The notes below the pieces were generated by a model. That model ran no database searches. It worked only from the letters and a program-made list of their open reading frames with translations, and had not been told where the DNA came from. Shown one piece after another: positions 38,464-48,387 of a stretch of DNA of 64,000 nt. The stretch's first letter is position 1; each line of letters starts with the position of its first letter. The stretch comes from Capnocytophaga felis (GTDB lineage Bacteria; Bacteroidota; Bacteroidia; Flavobacteriales; Flavobacteriaceae): NCBI RefSeq assembly GCF_009684755.1, contig NZ_BLBC01000014.1, forward strand, positions 186,001 through 250,000, given 5' to 3'. The translations under genes and the position numbers were made by a program.

Positions 38464-40386
38464 ATGAGAAACACTATCTCTCGAAGAGTTTATGATTTTT
38501 TAAAAAAGTATCCTCCTTTTGATATTATTGACGAAGACAAATTACTTAATTTATCAAAAGAAGTTGTCGTCATCTACTTGGAAAAAGGTAAAATTCTCTT
38601 CAAAGAACACGAGGACGCTCACGAGTATCTGTACATCGTTAAGGAAGGGGCTATTGAGATGAGACAAACGGTAAACGACAATTCCGAAATGGTAGATATT
38701 TGCGATGAAGGCGATGTTTTTGGGGTACGACCTATGATTACGAATACACCCTACTTAATGACTGCCGTTGCTCAAGAAGAATCCATCATTTACGGAATTC
38801 CGGCAAATGAATTTCGTCCGCTTATTGAGAATGATACAAAAATAGGATTATATTTAATTGAAATTTTTGCTTCAAAAACAAGAAATCCGTACTCGGTTGA
38901 TTACACGAAATTTTTGTATCAAAATTTTGACCGAAATATGCTTCAAAAGGATTTTTTTGAGCTACAACCTGCTGTTTATGTTCGTAAAGTAGTGAAAACC
39001 AATCCAGAAGAAAACATCCAACAAGCTGCTTTTCTGATGACTGAAAAACGTGTAAGCAGTATTGTTGTGGTTGATTCGGAAAAAAAACCTTTGGGTATTG
39101 TTACCGACAAAGATTTGCGAAAACAAATTGCAACCGGCTGTTTTTCATTGGATATGAAAGTATCGCAAGTGATGAGTAGCCCTGTCAGAACTTATCCCAA
39201 AAAAATGACGATAGCTCAAGCTCAATTTGAGATGATTAAAAATAATATTAATCACCTGATAATCACAGAAGACGGAACAGACAAAACCTCTGTTTGTGGC
39301 ATAATGACACAGCACGATATCGAAACAGTAAAAGGCGATAGCATTCCGGAGTTGATGAAAGCCGTGAAGCGTTCAAAAAAATCAAAACACTTGAAACGAA
39401 TCCGTAAACAATCGCTCAACTTACTGAAAGGATATGTGTTACAAAATATTCCTTTGGGATTAATTACCGATTCGTTCCATCAACTATTTGAAGCTATTAT
39501 TTCTAAAGCTATTGAGATATGCATCAAACGAATGCCTTCTCCCCCACCCGTTCGGTTTGCTTGGGTTAGTTTGGGTAGCCACGCCCGAAAAGAGCAATTT
39601 TTAGTAACTGACCAAGATAATGCAATTGTTTTTGAGAATGTTGCAGAAGAAAATTATGAAAAAACAAAACAATATTTTCTGCAATTAGCCGATAAAATCA
39701 ATACAATGCTCAATAAAATTGGATACGATTACTGCCCTGCGGATATGATGGCAAGAAATCCTAATTGGTGCTTAAGCTTGGAAAAATGGGAAGAACAATT
39801 CCAAAAATGGATTTCTGATGCAAATGATGCTGACCTTCTGATGTTTTCTATCTTTTATGATATGGCTTTTTCTTTTGGCGAACCTACTTTGGTAGAAAAG
39901 CTAAGTGATAAAGTATTCGAACTCACGCAAAGTAACGAACGTTTTATGGCTTTGTTAGCAAAAAGTGCATTGGAAAATCCGTCTCCTCTCGGATTTTTTA
40001 GAAATTTCATTGTCGAACACGACGGAAAATACAAAGACCAATTTGATTTGAAAGCTAGAGCCTTGACAACAATCAGTGATAGTGCACGGTTGCTTTCTCT
40101 TTCTTACAAAATCAAAGGAGTGACCAACACCTCTGAACGATTTGAGAAATTAGCAGAATTGGAACCTCAAAATAAAGACATTTACTTAGCAAGTGCCTAT
40201 GCAGCTAAAGCATTGTTAAAATTTCGTATAAAAAGTGGATTGAAAAATGATAACAGCGGTAGATATCTTGACCTCAATAGTTTAAGTAAAGAAGAAAAAA
40301 CAAAATTAAAACGTTGTTTCAAAGCTATTGCAGGAGTGCAGGAATTGATAAAACTACGATTCAAGGTAAATCTTACTTACGTTTAA
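38464..40386 (+). CDS. cNMP-binding / CBS / DUF294 nucleotidyltransferase-like protein
   Basis: 640 residues in three parts: cyclic-nucleotide-binding-like domain (about 10-135, GDVFGVRPMI), a CBS pair (about 165-285, RVSSIVVVDSEKKPLGIV and VCGIMTQHDIETV), and DUF294-type nucleotidyltransferase with GSHARKEQFLVTDQDNAIV (about 370-390), then the DUF294 C-terminal region. The plan matches proteins thought to act on protein targets in response to nucleotide signals. It starts 29 nt after the symporter gene, so regulation of that transporter is possible but not shown. Confidence 0.85.
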   Translation: MRNTISRRVYDFLKKYPPFDIIDEDKLLNLSKEVVVIYLEKGKILFKEHEDAHEYLYIVKEGAIEMRQTVNDNSEMVDICDEGDVFGVRPMITNTPYLMTAVAQEESIIYGIPANEFRPLIENDTKIGLYLIEIFASKTRNPYSVDYTKFLYQNFDRNMLQKDFFELQPAVYVRKVVKTNPEENIQQAAFLMTEKRVSSIVVVDSEKKPLGIVTDKDLRKQIATGCFSLDMKVSQVMSSPVRTYPKKMTIAQAQFEMIKNNINHLIITEDGTDKTSVCGIMTQHDIETVKGDSIPELMKAVKRSKKSKHLKRIRKQSLNLLKGYVLQNIPLGLITDSFHQLFEAIISKAIEICIKRMPSPPPVRFAWVSLGSHARKEQFLVTDQDNAIVFENVAEENYEKTKQYFLQLADKINTMLNKIGYDYCPADMMARNPNWCLSLEKWEEQFQKWISDANDADLLMFSIFYDMAFSFGEPTLVEKLSDKVFELTQSNERFMALLAKSALENPSPLGFFRNFIVEHDGKYKDQFDLKARALTTISDSARLLSLSYKIKGVTNTSERFEKLAELEPQNKDIYLASAYAAKALLKFRIKSGLKNDNSGRYLDLNSLSKEEKTKLKRCFKAIAGVQELIKLRFKVNLTYV

Positions 40387-40413
40387 AATTATTGAAATTC
40401 ATTATAAAAAAAC

Positions 40414-40444
40414 AAAAGAGAGAAACATAATGTTTCTCTCTTTT
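40414..40444. terminator. Bidirectional terminator
   Basis: Perfect 14-bp arms AAAAGAGAGAAACA ... TGTTTCTCTCTTTT with a 3-nt loop, between two convergent genes. Confidence 0.85.
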
Positions 40445-40481
40445 TTGATTTAATAATATAAATTTTTTATTATGAACGTTC

Positions 40482-41438
40482 TTATTTAAGTGAGAACTCC
40501 GTCTCTCCTATAGATTTCAATTTATCATCAAAAACAACAACTTTGTATGTTCCTTTTTCAAATCTATCTCCTGATTTTGCAACAAAATCACAAACATCAA
40601 TGTTTTTATTTTCGTAGATAAATTTAGTTACTGTACTATAATTTACGGTATTATTTCCTACTGAAGTTGTTCCGTTTTCTCCTAAAGTAACTCCATTCGG
40701 ATCAACTAACTGTATGTAGAAATATCTAGTCCCTGACTTAGCAATTCTGTTTGCTGCAACTGTGAAACACACACGGATTTTATCTGCAGCTTTTGATCTA
40801 CTTGTTCCAACTAATCTACCGCTTGAACGCTCTTTAACAGCCTCTGTAGTCAATTTATTGATTTGTAGCTCTTCACCACTTTCAACTACTTGTCTTAGCT
40901 TTGTGTTTTGTTGTACCAACGAATCTGCATACGAAACCGTTGTTTGCAAAGCTCCCGCAACGCTATCACGTTCCTGACGAATTAACGCATTTGACCTTCT
41001 TAGTGAATCGTTAATAGCCAACAAGCGTTCACGTTCTTTGGTTAAAGTAAAAACTTGATTTCTGTACTTTCTCAAGGATTCCATCGAAATCTTCATTGTT
41101 TTTAAAGAATCAATGTACATACTTACCTTGTTACGAGCGTCAATCAAATCCTGATTAGTAGTTTTGTTCTCTTCTACAGCTTTGTCATAACTCGTTTTCA
41201 AAGCACTCAACTCTTTGATTATCTGTTCTTTCTGTTCATTTAATTCAACTTCATTTTTGTCTTTTTCCTGACGAAGCGAATAGGCTTGATATCCTACCCA
41301 ACCTGTTGTGATAGCCAAGATTCCTATCAAAATTTTGGAAATCACTCCGCCTCCTCTTCTAGGTTCATTTCCGTAACCTTCCTCGAATGTAAACTCTTCT
41401 TTTTGAGAAGATTTGTCAAAATTTTCTGAATTTATCAT
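40482..41438 (-). CDS. Membrane-anchored coiled-coil protein (flavobacterial ParA-misnamed family)
   Basis: 318 residues: short cytoplasmic N terminus, one membrane helix (about 33-50, ISKILIGILAITTGWVGYQA), a long coiled coil (about 55-190) and a beta-rich C-terminal domain (about 215-318, RFEKGTYKVVVFDDKLKSIG). In Flavobacteria such proteins are often annotated as 'chromosome partitioning protein ParA', but there is no Walker motif here, so that label does not fit. It probably reaches into the periplasm; role unknown. Confidence 0.7.
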   Translation of the reverse strand: MINSENFDKSSQKEEFTFEEGYGNEPRRGGGVISKILIGILAITTGWVGYQAYSLRQEKDKNEVELNEQKEQIIKELSALKTSYDKAVEENKTTNQDLIDARNKVSMYIDSLKTMKISMESLRKYRNQVFTLTKERERLLAINDSLRRSNALIRQERDSVAGALQTTVSYADSLVQQNTKLRQVVESGEELQINKLTTEAVKERSSGRLVGTSRSKAADKIRVCFTVAANRIAKSGTRYFYIQLVDPNGVTLGENGTTSVGNNTVNYSTVTKFIYENKNIDVCDFVAKSGDRFEKGTYKVVVFDDKLKSIGETEFSLK

Positions 41439-41685
41439 AGCTTTTTTCTTTTTGTTTGCAGGGCAAATATATACAAAACTTTGATATTCTCATAATATTT
41501 TATGTTTTTTTGGATTTTTATTTCATTTTCCTTATCTAAAAACTCTCCTAATTTTCTTTTAGTCAATTATTTATGAAATAAATATATTTATCGCTAATTT
41601 TTTACTTTGATTCAGAAAGAAAATATATTAAAAATTTCTCTCTATTTTTACAAAAACAGAGTACTTTTGCAACAAATTTCATCAT

Positions 41686-42033
41686 ATGTTAGTTAGATAT
41701 TGTGCCATTATTTTTGGTTGCTTAGCTTTGGGAGAACTGTTTGTTTTTGCTACAAAAATACAGTTTCCTTCAAGCATTATCGGAATGTTTTTCTTAACTT
41801 TTTTTCTGCAATTGGGATGGATTAAATTACATTGGGTGAAAGCTATTTCGGATTTATTAATAGCCAATTTAGGACTTTTTTTCGTTCCTCCGGGTGTGGC
41901 TATTTTAGCTCATTTTGACTTAATAGCCACCAATTTTTGGTCAATTGCTATTACCGTCATCGTTACTACAATTATTGTGATTGTTATCACAGGACATAGT
42001 TATCAATTTTTACGAAAGAAGATAAAAAAATAA
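41686..42033 (+). CDS. lrgA: LrgA/CidA-like membrane protein
   Basis: 115 residues with four membrane segments; FPSSIIGMFFLTFFLQLGWI and LGLFFVPPGVAILAHFDLI are the family's hallmarks. LrgA/CidA proteins were described as holin-like murein hydrolase regulators, and related pairs carry small organic acids such as glycolate or pyruvate. Its stop overlaps the start of lrgB (TAATGA). A -7 element TACTTTTG is at 41662-41669. Confidence 0.85.
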   Translation: MLVRYCAIIFGCLALGELFVFATKIQFPSSIIGMFFLTFFLQLGWIKLHWVKAISDLLIANLGLFFVPPGVAILAHFDLIATNFWSIAITVIVTTIIVIVITGHSYQFLRKKIKK

Positions 42034-42734
42034 TGAATTCATTTTTAGAAAATCCTTTACTACTTTTAGGACTTACATTTGCTATTTATCATATTACTCA
42101 AATACTTCAGAAGAAGTACAATTCTGCTTTATTGAGTCCGGTTTTGATAACAACTGCCGTTCTCATTGGCTATTTATCTGTTTTTAATATTTCTCATAGT
42201 AAATATAAAGAAGCAGGAGTTTTTATCGAATTTTGGTTAAAGCCCTCCATTGTTGCACTTGGCGTACCTTTGTACTTGCAAATTTCAAAAATAAAAAAAC
42301 AGTTAATTCCATTGCTTGTTTGTCAGTTTATTGGTAGTTTGGTTGGTATTTTTTCGGTCTGTTTAGTAGCGAAATTATTTGGGGCAGATAAAGAAATCAT
42401 ATTATCATTAGTTCCCAAATCTGTAACAACGCCTATTGCAATTGAAATTTCAAAAGTTATCGGAGGAATTACTCCTCTTACGGTTGCTTCAGTAATAATC
42501 ACGGGAGTACTTGGAAGTGTTTTTGGATTCAAAATTCTTAATTTTTTCGGAGTTAAAAGTCCTATGGGCAAAGGAATTGCCATAGGAACTGCTTCTCACG
42601 GATTGGGAGTAATGGCTGCTTTTGGATTGAGTGAAAAACACGCAGTTTATGCAAGTTTGGGAATGATACTTAATGGTGTTTTTACTGCTATTTTAGCACC
42701 TCCGGTAATTCAATTAATTGAACCTTGGTTATAA
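42033..42734 (+). CDS. lrgB: LrgB-family membrane protein
   Basis: 233 residues, about six membrane segments. Family motifs present: LVPKSVTTPIAIEISKVIGG and GIAIGTASHGLGVMAAF. Partner of LrgA upstream, with translational coupling. The pair likely forms one membrane complex. Confidence 0.88.
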   Translation: MNSFLENPLLLLGLTFAIYHITQILQKKYNSALLSPVLITTAVLIGYLSVFNISHSKYKEAGVFIEFWLKPSIVALGVPLYLQISKIKKQLIPLLVCQFIGSLVGIFSVCLVAKLFGADKEIILSLVPKSVTTPIAIEISKVIGGITPLTVASVIITGVLGSVFGFKILNFFGVKSPMGKGIAIGTASHGLGVMAAFGLSEKHAVYASLGMILNGVFTAILAPPVIQLIEPWL

Positions 42735-42763
42735 AAAAAGCCTTGCAATCAGCAAGGCTTTTT
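42734..42763. terminator. Bidirectional terminator after lrgB
   Basis: AAAAAGCCTTGC AATCA GCAAGGCTTTTT between convergent genes; T tract on both strands. Confidence 0.85.
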
Positions 42764-42782
42764 ACTTTTATCTAAGAAAATT

Positions 42783-44213
42783 TTATTCTGCAAAAGCGTG
42801 TCTGTATTTTTTAACTTTGTTCCAAGCTCCACGTGTAAAATCTGGAATTTCAACCGGAACACTTCCATTTTCCAAAGAAAGTTTTGAAAGAGGAACCAAG
42901 CAAGACCATTCAGCTAAATCATACACGTCCATATCTAACGGAAGTCCATTTCTTAAACAATATATCAAACGGTAATCCATTATGAAATCCATTCCTCCGT
43001 GTCCTCCTACTTGTTTGGCTTTCTCTTCCAATTCAATGTGAATTCTATGTTTGTATTTCTTCATCAGAGCTTCTTTTACTTCTTTCGGAACAAATCCGTG
43101 AGAGCTTAGATTCTCGTGATTAGGAACATCATCTTTTGAAATATTTTCAGGTTCTACTGTGTATCCTTCTGTTGGATATTTATTTGCAAATCCTTTTGTT
43201 CCAGTAAGTTGATACATACGTGAATAAGGACGAGGAGTCATTACATTATGCTGAATTTGCATTGTTTTTCCTTTTTCGGTTTTAATCATCGTCATTGTAT
43301 GGTCTCCATTTTGGAAATTATCCCCGTTTTTACCTGTAACCTGCTCATACAATTTTTTCCCTTTGAAAGGTTTTGTATCAAAAGAAACTAAGTAATTCAT
43401 CTTATCACCTCGGTGGATGTCAAGTGCCTGACAAGCAGGTCCCATACCGTGTGTTGGATACACATCTCCACGATGTTTAGCATTATAATCTAGTCTCCAG
43501 TTGTTCCAATAAGCTTTCCAGAAATCATCTAAACTATGAATATACGAACCCTCTGCGTGAATGATTTCACCAAATAATCCTTGTTGAGCCATATTTAATG
43601 AAGTTAATTCGAAATAATCGTATACACAGTTTTCAAGCATCATACAATGCAAACGTTTTTTTTCTGCCATATCAATCAATGACCAGATTTCATCCATAGT
43701 CATTGCTCCCGGAACTTCAATTGCTACGTGTTTACCTTTTTCCATAGCATACAAAGCCATAGGAACGTGTGACTTCCAATCAGTTACAATATACACTAAA
43801 TCAACATCATCTCGCTCACAAAGTGCTTTCCAAGCATCTTCTGAACCGCTGTAAGTTGCTGCTTTTTCAACTCCTGCCTTTTCTAAAATTGTTTGAGCTT
43901 TCTCAACTCTCTCTGGGCGAATATCACAAAGAGCTGTAACTTTAGCTCCCGGAATATGCATAAAACGCTGTACCGCACCAGGTCCACGCATTCCCAAACC
44001 AATAAATCCTACACGAACAGTTTCCAACTTTGGAGTTACTAAATTCACTACATCTTTCTGACCAGCAGCACGTTTTGGCGTAGGCACTTTAATGTGCTGA
44101 TACATTGTTGTTTTTTCTGTGGTGGGAGTACTCGCTTTTTGTACAGAATTACAAGCCACAAAGCTCAAGCACAACATCCCTCCTAAAAGTACTTGGTTAA
44201 TTTTTCTTAACAT
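42783..44213 (-). CDS. GH109-type NAD-dependent glycosidase lipoprotein
   Basis: 476 residues with lipoprotein signal (LLGGMLCLSFVAC, Cys about 21). Gfo/Idh/MocA fold: NAD-binding VGFIGLGMRGPGAV (about 75-88). It matches GH109 (alpha-N-acetylgalactosaminidase) by MLENCVYDYFE, EGSYIHSLDDFW and YPTHGMGPACQALDI, where the spaced Tyr and His correspond to residues described as catalytic in the Elizabethkingia enzyme. It likely removes alpha-GalNAc from glycoconjugates at the cell surface or in the periplasm. The substrate is inferred from the family. Confidence 0.85.
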   Translation of the reverse strand: MLRKINQVLLGGMLCLSFVACNSVQKASTPTTEKTTMYQHIKVPTPKRAAGQKDVVNLVTPKLETVRVGFIGLGMRGPGAVQRFMHIPGAKVTALCDIRPERVEKAQTILEKAGVEKAATYSGSEDAWKALCERDDVDLVYIVTDWKSHVPMALYAMEKGKHVAIEVPGAMTMDEIWSLIDMAEKKRLHCMMLENCVYDYFELTSLNMAQQGLFGEIIHAEGSYIHSLDDFWKAYWNNWRLDYNAKHRGDVYPTHGMGPACQALDIHRGDKMNYLVSFDTKPFKGKKLYEQVTGKNGDNFQNGDHTMTMIKTEKGKTMQIQHNVMTPRPYSRMYQLTGTKGFANKYPTEGYTVEPENISKDDVPNHENLSSHGFVPKEVKEALMKKYKHRIHIELEEKAKQVGGHGGMDFIMDYRLIYCLRNGLPLDMDVYDLAEWSCLVPLSKLSLENGSVPVEIPDFTRGAWNKVKKYRHAFAE

Positions 44214-44251
44214 ATTATTATGTATTTAGAGGTTAATTACAAAATTCCGAG

Positions 44252-44281
44252 CAAAGATACTGATTTTCGGATTAATTGCAA
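44252..44281 (-). promoter_or_regulatory. Perfect promoter for the GH109 gene; facing promoter for proS
   Basis: Minus strand TTG (44281-44279), 19 nt, TATCTTTG (44259-44252), about 38 nt before the GH109 ATG. The rest of the 334-nt gap 44214-44547 holds a plus-strand TAAATTTG (44490-44497) that fits the proS -7, with TTA in the -33 place; I see no gene in it. Confidence 0.75.
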
Positions 44282-44547
44282 AAGTATTTCCATTGAATAT
44301 TACAAAAAATCTTTCATCAACAATTTACAATGTATAAATGATTATTTTCTCACATTCTGACAACAAACCTCAAAAATAAAGCACTGACTTACAGATAACT
44401 ACCGTAAAAAATAAAATTCATCACATTATAAAGATATTCCTTGTCTTTAATTTCCTAAACACAAACGTTAAAATCTGAAATACTTTTTATAAATTTGCGA
44501 CTTTGACAAAATTACGAGAATAGCAATTTTACGAGATTAATAAAAAA

Positions 44548-46026
44548 ATGAGTAAAAACTTAACAAAACGCGGAGAAGATTATTCAAAATGGTATAATGA
44601 ATTAGTAGTAAAAGCCGAATTAGCTGAAAATTCCGGAGTGCGTGGCTGTATGGTAATCAAACCTTACGGGTATGCTATTTGGGAAAAAATGCAGGCAGAA
44701 CTTGACCGAATGTTCAAAGAAACAGGTCACGTAAATGCTTATTTTCCGCTTTTCGTACCAAGAAGTTTTTTTGAAGCAGAAGAGAAAAATGCGGAAGGAT
44801 TTGCCAAAGAATGTGCCGTTGTAACACATTATCGCCTAAAAGCCGACCCTAATGAAAAAGGAAAATTAATGGTTGACCCTGAGGCTAAATTAGAAGAAGA
44901 ATTGGTAGTGCGTCCCACATCAGAAGCTATCATTTGGAATACATACAAGAATTGGATTCAATCGTATCGGGATTTACCAATCCTTATTAACCAATGGGCA
45001 AATGTGGTGCGTTGGGAAATGCGTACTCGCCTATTCTTACGTACTGCCGAATTTTTATGGCAAGAAGGGCATACAGCACACGCCACCAAAGCCGAAGCTA
45101 TTGAAGAAGCAGAAAAAATGATGAACGTATATGCCGAATTTGCTGAAAATTTTATGTGCGTACCCGTTATAAAAGGTTTTAAAACCGAATCGGAGCGTTT
45201 TGCCGGAGCCGATGAAACTTACTGTATCGAAGCCTTGATGCAAGACGGAAAAGCCTTACAAGCAGGAACTTCACACTTTTTAGGACAAAATTTCTCCAAA
45301 GCTTTTGATGTAAAATTTGCTTCAAAAGAAGGAACTCTTGACTATGTTTGGGCAACCTCTTGGGGGGTTTCTACCCGATTAATGGGAGCTTTAATTATGA
45401 CACATAGCGATGATAACGGATTGGTACTTCCTCCAAAATTAGCTCCTATTCAAGTAGTTATAGTTCCCATTTACAAAGGAGAAGAACAATTGGAAGCCGT
45501 ACGACAAAAAGTATTACCTCTAATAAACGAGCTAAAAAAACGAGGAATTTCAGTAAAACTTGATGATCGTGATACTCAAAAACCGGGATTCAAATTCAAT
45601 GAATACGAGCTTAAAGGTGTACCCGTTCGTTTGGCAGTAGGGCAACGTGATTTAGAAAACAACACTTTTGAGGTAGCCCGCCGCGATACGTTAACCAAAG
45701 AAACCATTTCGGGTGATGTAATTATAGCACATATTGAAAAATTATTAGTTGATATTCAAGAAAATATCTACAAAAAAGCTTTAGATTACCGAAATTCTCA
45801 TATTACGGAAGTTGATTCGTATGATGAATTCAAAGAAGTTTTGGAAACCAAAGGAGGATTTATTTCTGCTCATTGGGACGGAACTCCTGAAACGGAAGCT
45901 GCAATTCAAGAAGAAACCAAAGCAACCATTCGTTGTATTCCTTTGGACGTAAAAGAAGAAAAAGGAGTTTGTATTTTTTCAGGAAAACCTTCTACCAAAC
46001 GGGTTTTATTTGCTAAGGCATATTAA
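44548..46026 (+). CDS. proS: Prolyl-tRNA synthetase, archaeal/eukaryotic type
   Basis: 492-residue class II enzyme that charges tRNA-Pro. Seen: [36 protein letters not shown], motif 2 [18 protein letters not shown], motif 3 [20 protein letters not shown], anticodon domain [11 protein letters not shown], and the C-terminal zinc-type domain ending in Tyr. It lacks the large editing insert of the bacterial type, so it belongs to the shorter ProS type 3 group common in Bacteroidota. Confidence 0.95.
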   Translation: MSKNLTKRGEDYSKWYNELVVKAELAENSGVRGCMVIKPYGYAIWEKMQAELDRMFKETGHVNAYFPLFVPRSFFEAEEKNAEGFAKECAVVTHYRLKADPNEKGKLMVDPEAKLEEELVVRPTSEAIIWNTYKNWIQSYRDLPILINQWANVVRWEMRTRLFLRTAEFLWQEGHTAHATKAEAIEEAEKMMNVYAEFAENFMCVPVIKGFKTESERFAGADETYCIEALMQDGKALQAGTSHFLGQNFSKAFDVKFASKEGTLDYVWATSWGVSTRLMGALIMTHSDDNGLVLPPKLAPIQVVIVPIYKGEEQLEAVRQKVLPLINELKKRGISVKLDDRDTQKPGFKFNEYELKGVPVRLAVGQRDLENNTFEVARRDTLTKETISGDVIIAHIEKLLVDIQENIYKKALDYRNSHITEVDSYDEFKEVLETKGGFISAHWDGTPETEAAIQEETKATIRCIPLDVKEEKGVCIFSGKPSTKRVLFAKAY

Positions 46027-46205
46027 TCAAAGAGTTTAAACAATATGATGAGATTTGAAATTACACATTTTTTTCAAATCTCATTTTTTTGCTTCAAGAG
46101 GAGAAAAAAATTATCAAAAAACTATTTTATGTCTGCTAAATTTAATAACTTTGTAGAGTTTTAAAAGCTTAGAAAAATTGTTTAATAACATAAAAATAGA
46201 ATAAA

Positions 46206-47603
46206 ATGAGTTACAGAATTGAAAAAGACACAATGGGCGAGGTAAAAGTTCCTGCTGATAAATATTGGGGAGCACAAACCGAGCGTTCACGTAACAATTT
46301 TAAAATTGGAGCTCCGGCTTCAATGCCAATTGAAATCGTAAGAGGGTTTGCTTACCTGAAAAAAGCAGCTGCTTATGCTAACTGTGATTTGGGTGTGCTT
46401 TCGACCGAAAAAAGAGATGCTATTGCACAGGTTTGTGATGAGATTTTGGCTGGCAAGTTAAACGACCAATTTCCGCTTGTAATTTGGCAAACAGGCTCGG
46501 GAACACAATCAAATATGAACGTTAATGAAGTGATTGCTAACCGTGCTCAAGTACTTGCTGGCGGAAAAATAGGCGAAGGAGAACCCGTTTTGAAAGCTAA
46601 TGATGATGTAAATAAATCACAATCGTCAAACGATACTTTCCCTACAGGAATGCACATCGCTTGCTACAAAATGGTGGTTGAAAAAACAATCCCGGGAGTA
46701 GAAAAACTTCGTGATACATTGAAAGCCAAAGCAGAAGCCTTCAAAGATGTAGTAAAAATAGGGCGTACACACCTTATGGATGCCACACCTCTTACCTTAG
46801 GACAAGAAATTTCAGGATATGCCGCTCAATTGGATTACGGGTTAAAAGCCTTAAAAAACACATTGACACATCTTTCTGAATTAGCTTTAGGAGGAACTGC
46901 CGTAGGAACAGGTCTTAACACTCCAAAAGGATATGACGTAAAAGTAGCTGAATACATCGCTAAATTTACAGGACATCCGTTTGTTACTGCACCAAACAAA
47001 TTTGAAGCATTGGCTTCACACGATGCCATTGTGGAAGCTCACGGAGCTTTAAAACAATTGGCGGTTTCATTAAATAAAATTGCAAATGACATCCGTATGT
47101 TGGCTTCAGGTCCGCGTTCTGGTATTGGAGAAATTTTAATTCCTGAAAATGAGCCAGGTAGTTCAATTATGCCGGGTAAAGTAAATCCTACTCAATGTGA
47201 AGCACTTACAATGGTCGCTGCACAAGTTATGGGGAACGATGTAGCTATTTCTGTTGGAGGAGCTCAAGGTCATTATGAATTGAATGTATTTAAACCATTA
47301 ATGGCTTCCAATTTCTTACGTTCAGCAGAATTGTTAGGAGATGCTTGCCTTTCATTTGATGAACATTGTGCTCAAGGTATTGAACCTAACTATAAACGTA
47401 TCAAAGAATTGGTTGACAATTCACTGATGTTAGTTACAGCATTAAACACCAAAATAGGATACTACAAAGCTGCCGAAATCGCTCAAACAGCTCACAGAAA
47501 TGGAACTACATTGAAAGAAGAAGCCGTTAGATTAGGTTATGTAACTCCTGAAGATTTTGACGCTTGGGTAAAACCTGAAGATATGGTAGGAAGCCTAAAA
47601 TAA
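46206..47603 (+). CDS. fumC: Fumarate hydratase class II
   Basis: 465 residues; interconverts fumarate and malate without an iron-sulfur cluster. Motifs: [67 protein letters not shown] and the signature [15 protein letters not shown]. Stands alone, with a possible -7 TAACTTTG at 46146-46153. Confidence 0.96.
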   Translation: MSYRIEKDTMGEVKVPADKYWGAQTERSRNNFKIGAPASMPIEIVRGFAYLKKAAAYANCDLGVLSTEKRDAIAQVCDEILAGKLNDQFPLVIWQTGSGTQSNMNVNEVIANRAQVLAGGKIGEGEPVLKANDDVNKSQSSNDTFPTGMHIACYKMVVEKTIPGVEKLRDTLKAKAEAFKDVVKIGRTHLMDATPLTLGQEISGYAAQLDYGLKALKNTLTHLSELALGGTAVGTGLNTPKGYDVKVAEYIAKFTGHPFVTAPNKFEALASHDAIVEAHGALKQLAVSLNKIANDIRMLASGPRSGIGEILIPENEPGSSIMPGKVNPTQCEALTMVAAQVMGNDVAISVGGAQGHYELNVFKPLMASNFLRSAELLGDACLSFDEHCAQGIEPNYKRIKELVDNSLMLVTALNTKIGYYKAAEIAQTAHRNGTTLKEEAVRLGYVTPEDFDAWVKPEDMVGSLK

Positions 47604-47617
47604 TTTTTTTAAAACGA

Positions 47618-47655
47618 AAAAGGCTGTTTTTTTAAAAAAACAGCCTTTTTATTTT
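47618..47655 (+). terminator. Terminator after fumC
   Basis: AAAAAGGCTGTTTTTTT ... AAAAAAACAGCCTTTTT, long AT-rich stem with T tract; works in both directions. Confidence 0.85.
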
Positions 47656-47766
47656 TCTTCTATTCTTGAGATACTAAACCTGTATAAACTTTTACTTTTT
47701 CAAAAATTCAGACAGCTTTATGATTAAAAATTTTGCCAAATGTGAGCTTTGGCAAGATAAAGTATT

Positions 47767-48189
47767 TTAACAAAATTCGTCGTAAGCTTGTTGAAGATTT
47801 TCTGCAATTGTTTCTGCATATCTTCCTTCAATATGATGACGCTCAAGCATATGCACCAATTCACCATCTTTAAAAAGAGCGATACTTGGAGATGAAGGAG
47901 GAAAAGGTAACATAAAATGACGAGCTTCCGCAGTAGCTTCTTTGTCAACGCCTGCAAATACAGTTGTTAAATGATCAGGTTTTTTTGGATTTTGAAGACT
48001 CATAATTGCCGCAGGACGAGCATTTCTGGCAGCACATCCACAAACCGAATTCACAACAACTAAGGTTGTACCTTGCTTTTTAAGTGCTTCTTGCACATCA
48101 TCAACTGTTTTTAATTCTTGAAAACCAACCGCTGTTAGTTCTTCTATCATAGGTTTTACCAATTCTGGTGGATACATAATATTTTGCAT
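47767..48189 (-). CDS. BrxA/BrxB-family bacilliredoxin
   Basis: 140-residue thioredoxin-fold protein of the YphP/BrxA group. It has the family's C-G-C active site in NSVCGCAARNARPAA (about 52-66) and PFPPSSPSIALFKDGELVHM. In Firmicutes such proteins remove bacillithiol from proteins; some Bacteroidota make bacillithiol, so that role is plausible. A TATCTTTG -7 on the minus strand lies just upstream (about 48205). Confidence 0.9.
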   Translation of the reverse strand: MQNIMYPPELVKPMIEELTAVGFQELKTVDDVQEALKKQGTTLVVVNSVCGCAARNARPAAIMSLQNPKKPDHLTTVFAGVDKEATAEARHFMLPFPPSSPSIALFKDGELVHMLERHHIEGRYAETIAENLQQAYDEFC

Positions 48190-48310
48190 TTTAGTTAAGT
48201 CGCAAAGATAGAAAAAATAATTAACAAATAATCAATGAAGTTAAAAAAGCGAACTAAAATGATAACTTCAAAATTTAAATATCATTTTTCATCATAAAAG
48301 CTTAAAAATT

Positions 48311-48339
48311 TTGAATTTCGAAAAAAAAATGTAATTTTG
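48311..48339 (+). promoter_or_regulatory. Promoter for the CoA-transferase gene
   Basis: TTG (48311-48313), 18 nt, TAATTTTG (48332-48339). It overlaps the start of the long frame at 48337, which argues for ATG 48388 as the true start. Confidence 0.65.
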
Positions 48340-48387
48340 GAACTTATAAATACATTTTTCACAACAAAACCAATTTTTCGAGCATAT

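Noticed and set aside
40482-41438. Annotation as ParA chromosome-partitioning ATPase
   Set aside because: There is no Walker A or deviant Walker motif; it is a membrane-anchored coiled-coil protein.
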